Source: Candidatus Cloacimonadota bacterium (GTDB taxonomy: Bacteria > Cloacimonadota > Cloacimonadia > Cloacimonadales > TCS61). Taken from it: 7,123 nt of DNA. The position numbers were made by a program, and so were the translations under genes. The notes below the pieces were generated by a model, which was not told the DNA's origin, ran no database searches, and worked only from the letters and a program-made list of their open reading frames with translations. Position 1 is the first letter of the stretch; each line of letters starts with the position of its first letter. This document shows, in pieces, positions 5,662-7,123 of the stretch. The stretch lies in contig DAOUUD010000085.1 of NCBI GenBank assembly GCA_030668345.1, forward strand, positions 1-7,123, read 5' to 3'.

Positions 5662-6834
5662 GTGAAGAAATATTATTTCGATAACTGTAAAACAAGCCAA
5701 CCGGCTCCTGAAGTTATAGAAGCAATGATGCCGTACTTCGGAGATAAATTCATCTTCCCTGCTGATTTCGTTTTAGGAGGGAGTACAGCGGCTGAGGAAA
5801 TGGAAGGTTTTAAAAAAACTATTGCCGATTCAATTGGCGCAAATACATTAGAAATTCACTTTACCGGTAGCGGCACGATAGCCAATAACATCGCTATCAA
5901 AGGATTTCTTTCTGAGAACGCCAAACATGGCACTCATATCATTGTTTCTGTGATCGATTATCCCGATCTTCTTACCAATGCAGCATTCTTTGAAAAAAGC
6001 GGTTTCGACGTAACTTACCTTGAATCGGATAAAGATGGTTTTATCAACCTGGAGCAATTGAAAAATGCTATTCGTCCCGATACGATAATATTCATGACAA
6101 CCTTTGTAAATCATACTGTTGGCTCGATCCAACCCATCAAAAAGATCAGGGAAATACTTGATACAGCCAATCATAAGATAGTGATACATGTGGATGCCGG
6201 GCAGGCATACGGCAAACTTCCCATCGATGTGAATGAACTTGGTATAGACCTGATGAGCATTAGTGCTCATAAAATTCATGGTCCTCAGGGTGTTGGTGCA
6301 TTATACCAGCGAAAAAGTGTGATTTTAGGATCCGTAATCCATGGTATTAACAGGTTAGATAATCATCAGACAGGAGCGCTCAGTATGGCAAATATCGCTG
6401 GTTTCGCCAAAGCTGTGGAATTGACTTTTTCAGACTTTAAGGAAAATGTTAATCACTTGAAAGAGCTTTCCAACTACCTGCTGGAAAAAATAGAAAAAAC
6501 AATTCCATACACTCTCTTAAACGGACCCAGGGGTGAAGGTAGAGCACCTCATAATATTAATGTTTCATTCGATTATATCGAGGGTGAAGCTATTATGCTA
6601 ATGATGGATCTGGCTGGTATTTCTGTAGCCACAGGAAGTGCCTGTGCATCTCAAGGACTTAAAGCCAATTATATCCTGATGGCAATGGGAAGAAATCATG
6701 AACAGTCTCATAGTTCCATGAAGTTCACTGTGATCAGATATAATACAAAAGAAGAAATAGATTATGCAGTGGAAAAACTTGCTGAGATCGTGAAAGAATT
6801 GCGCTCCAGAAGTCCGTTGTATAACAAGGAGTAG
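5662..6834 (+). CDS. Divergent cysteine desulfurase (IscS/NifS family, class V PLP enzyme)
   Basis: Expected to remove sulfur from L-cysteine as an enzyme persulfide and pass it to the scaffold encoded next. It has 390 aa and a GTG start. Conserved elements: YYFDN start (4-8), Thr72 in the phosphate loop, Asn150, HVDAGQ (176-181), PLP lysine Lys204 in SAHKIHGPQGVGAL, the catalytic-cysteine loop ATGSACAS with Cys328, and SSMKFTVIRYNT with Arg359. Several usual residues are changed. TSGATE is TGSGTI (68-73). The histidine that stacks on PLP in E. coli IscS (His104, in the EH motif) aligns with Tyr100 in DYPDLL. The loop HGGGxExGxRxGT is replaced by HGINRLDNHQTGA (227-239). VNNEIG is VNHTVG. It therefore belongs to a side branch of the family. 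The gene lies between an IscR-like regulator and an IscU-like scaffold, 2 nt before the latter, which supports sulfur donation to Fe-S assembly. Selenocysteine lyase activity is less likely. Confidence 0.88.
   Translation: MKKYYFDNCKTSQPAPEVIEAMMPYFGDKFIFPADFVLGGSTAAEEMEGFKKTIADSIGANTLEIHFTGSGTIANNIAIKGFLSENAKHGTHIIVSVIDYPDLLTNAAFFEKSGFDVTYLESDKDGFINLEQLKNAIRPDTIIFMTTFVNHTVGSIQPIKKIREILDTANHKIVIHVDAGQAYGKLPIDVNELGIDLMSISAHKIHGPQGVGALYQRKSVILGSVIHGINRLDNHQTGALSMANIAGFAKAVELTFSDFKENVNHLKELSNYLLEKIEKTIPYTLLNGPRGEGRAPHNINVSFDYIEGEAIMLMMDLAGISVATGSACASQGLKANYILMAMGRNHEQSHSSMKFTVIRYNTKEEIDYAVEKLAEIVKELRSRSPLYNKE
6826..6831 (+). promoter_or_regulatory. Ribosome binding site of the scaffold gene
   Basis: AAGGAG lies 5 nt before the ATG at 6837, within the last codons of the desulfurase gene. 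It supports coupled translation of desulfurase and scaffold. Confidence 0.65.
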
Positions 6835-6836
6835 AA

Positions 6837-7123
6837 ATGCAGTATTCCCAGAAAGTATTAGATCATTTCATGAAACCGCACAATATAGGAAAGATAGAAA
6901 ATCCTGATGCTATGGCTACAGAAGGCAGTCCTGCCTGTGGTGACCAGGTATCGATCTACTTGAAAGTGAATTCCGAAACTAATATTATTGAAGATATTAA
7001 ATTCCAGTCATACGGCTGTGCATCCAACATTGCAACTGCTTCCATTATTACAGATATGGCTATGGGAAAAACGCTGGAAGAAGCAAAACAAATTGGTTGG
7101 AAAGAAGCTGCTGACGCTCTGGA
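6837..7123 (+). CDS. iscU: IscU/NifU N-terminal-type Fe-S scaffold, N-terminal 95 residues, cut by right edge
   Basis: Scaffold on which Fe-S clusters are built from desulfurase sulfur before transfer to target proteins. I translated the open frame from the ATG at 6837 to the edge: 95 residues of the usual 120-150. It starts MQYSQKVLDHFMKPHNIGKI, the IscU N-terminal signature (VxDHFxxPxNxGxxxN). ACGD at 33-36 carries cluster ligand Cys34 and Asp36, and YGCASNIATAS (59-69) carries ligand Cys61. GKTLEEA (77-83) is also conserved. The third ligand cysteine would be near residue 100 or later, outside the window. Only 2 nt separate it from the desulfurase stop. I cannot tell whether it is a stand-alone IscU, a SufU-like or MisU-like form, or the first domain of a longer NifU. 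Confidence 0.93.
   Translation, partial: MQYSQKVLDHFMKPHNIGKIENPDAMATEGSPACGDQVSIYLKVNSETNIIEDIKFQSYGCASNIATASIITDMAMGKTLEEAKQIGWKEAADAL

Overview
The window is about 7.1 kb of AT-rich bacterial DNA with dense, operon-style coding and no mobile elements, RNA genes or CRISPR. The best clue to the organism is a secreted protein (956-2218) that ends in a FlgD-like C-terminal sorting domain with the motif NYPNPFNPS. This is typical of the type IX secretion system in the FCB superphylum (Bacteroidota and relatives such as Cloacimonadota, Marinimicrobia and Ignavibacteria). An outer-membrane TonB-dependent receptor confirms a diderm cell. The exact phylum is an inference; a Cloacimonadota-like genome would fit.

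Layout. On the minus strand at the left edge lies a two-gene unit: a PerR-like Fur-family repressor (456-869) followed 4 nt later by formamidopyrimidine-DNA glycosylase (mutM/fpg, truncated by the left edge). Its promoter region holds a perfect 33-bp inverted repeat that contains a close match to the Per box. Next, also on the minus strand, is a three-gene uptake operon transcribed from about 5170 leftward: a FecE/BtuD-type ABC ATPase, a TonB-dependent receptor overlapping it by 11 nt, and a secreted seven-repeat beta-propeller with a type IX sorting domain. Divergent from it, across 73 nt, is a plus-strand operon: an IscR-like Rrf2 regulator, a divergent cysteine desulfurase with a GTG start, and the N-terminal part of an IscU/NifU-type scaffold that runs off the right edge.

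How the genes may work together. All three units fit a theme of iron, redox and cofactor homeostasis. PerR would sense peroxide with its metal site and relieve repression of itself and of a glycosylase that removes oxidised purines. The right-hand operon makes Fe-S clusters under an Fe-S-sensing regulator. The central operon imports a chelated metal or cofactor (cobamide, haem or siderophore). The propeller could act as a surface capture protein, by analogy with BtuG of Bacteroides. The substrate is not determined by the sequence, and no membrane permease or periplasmic binding protein is encoded here.

The points most worth a second look are the altered PLP site of the cysteine desulfurase, the secreted propeller/receptor/ATPase set without a permease, the long palindromic operator controlling perR-fpg, and the shared promoter between Fe-S assembly and uptake.
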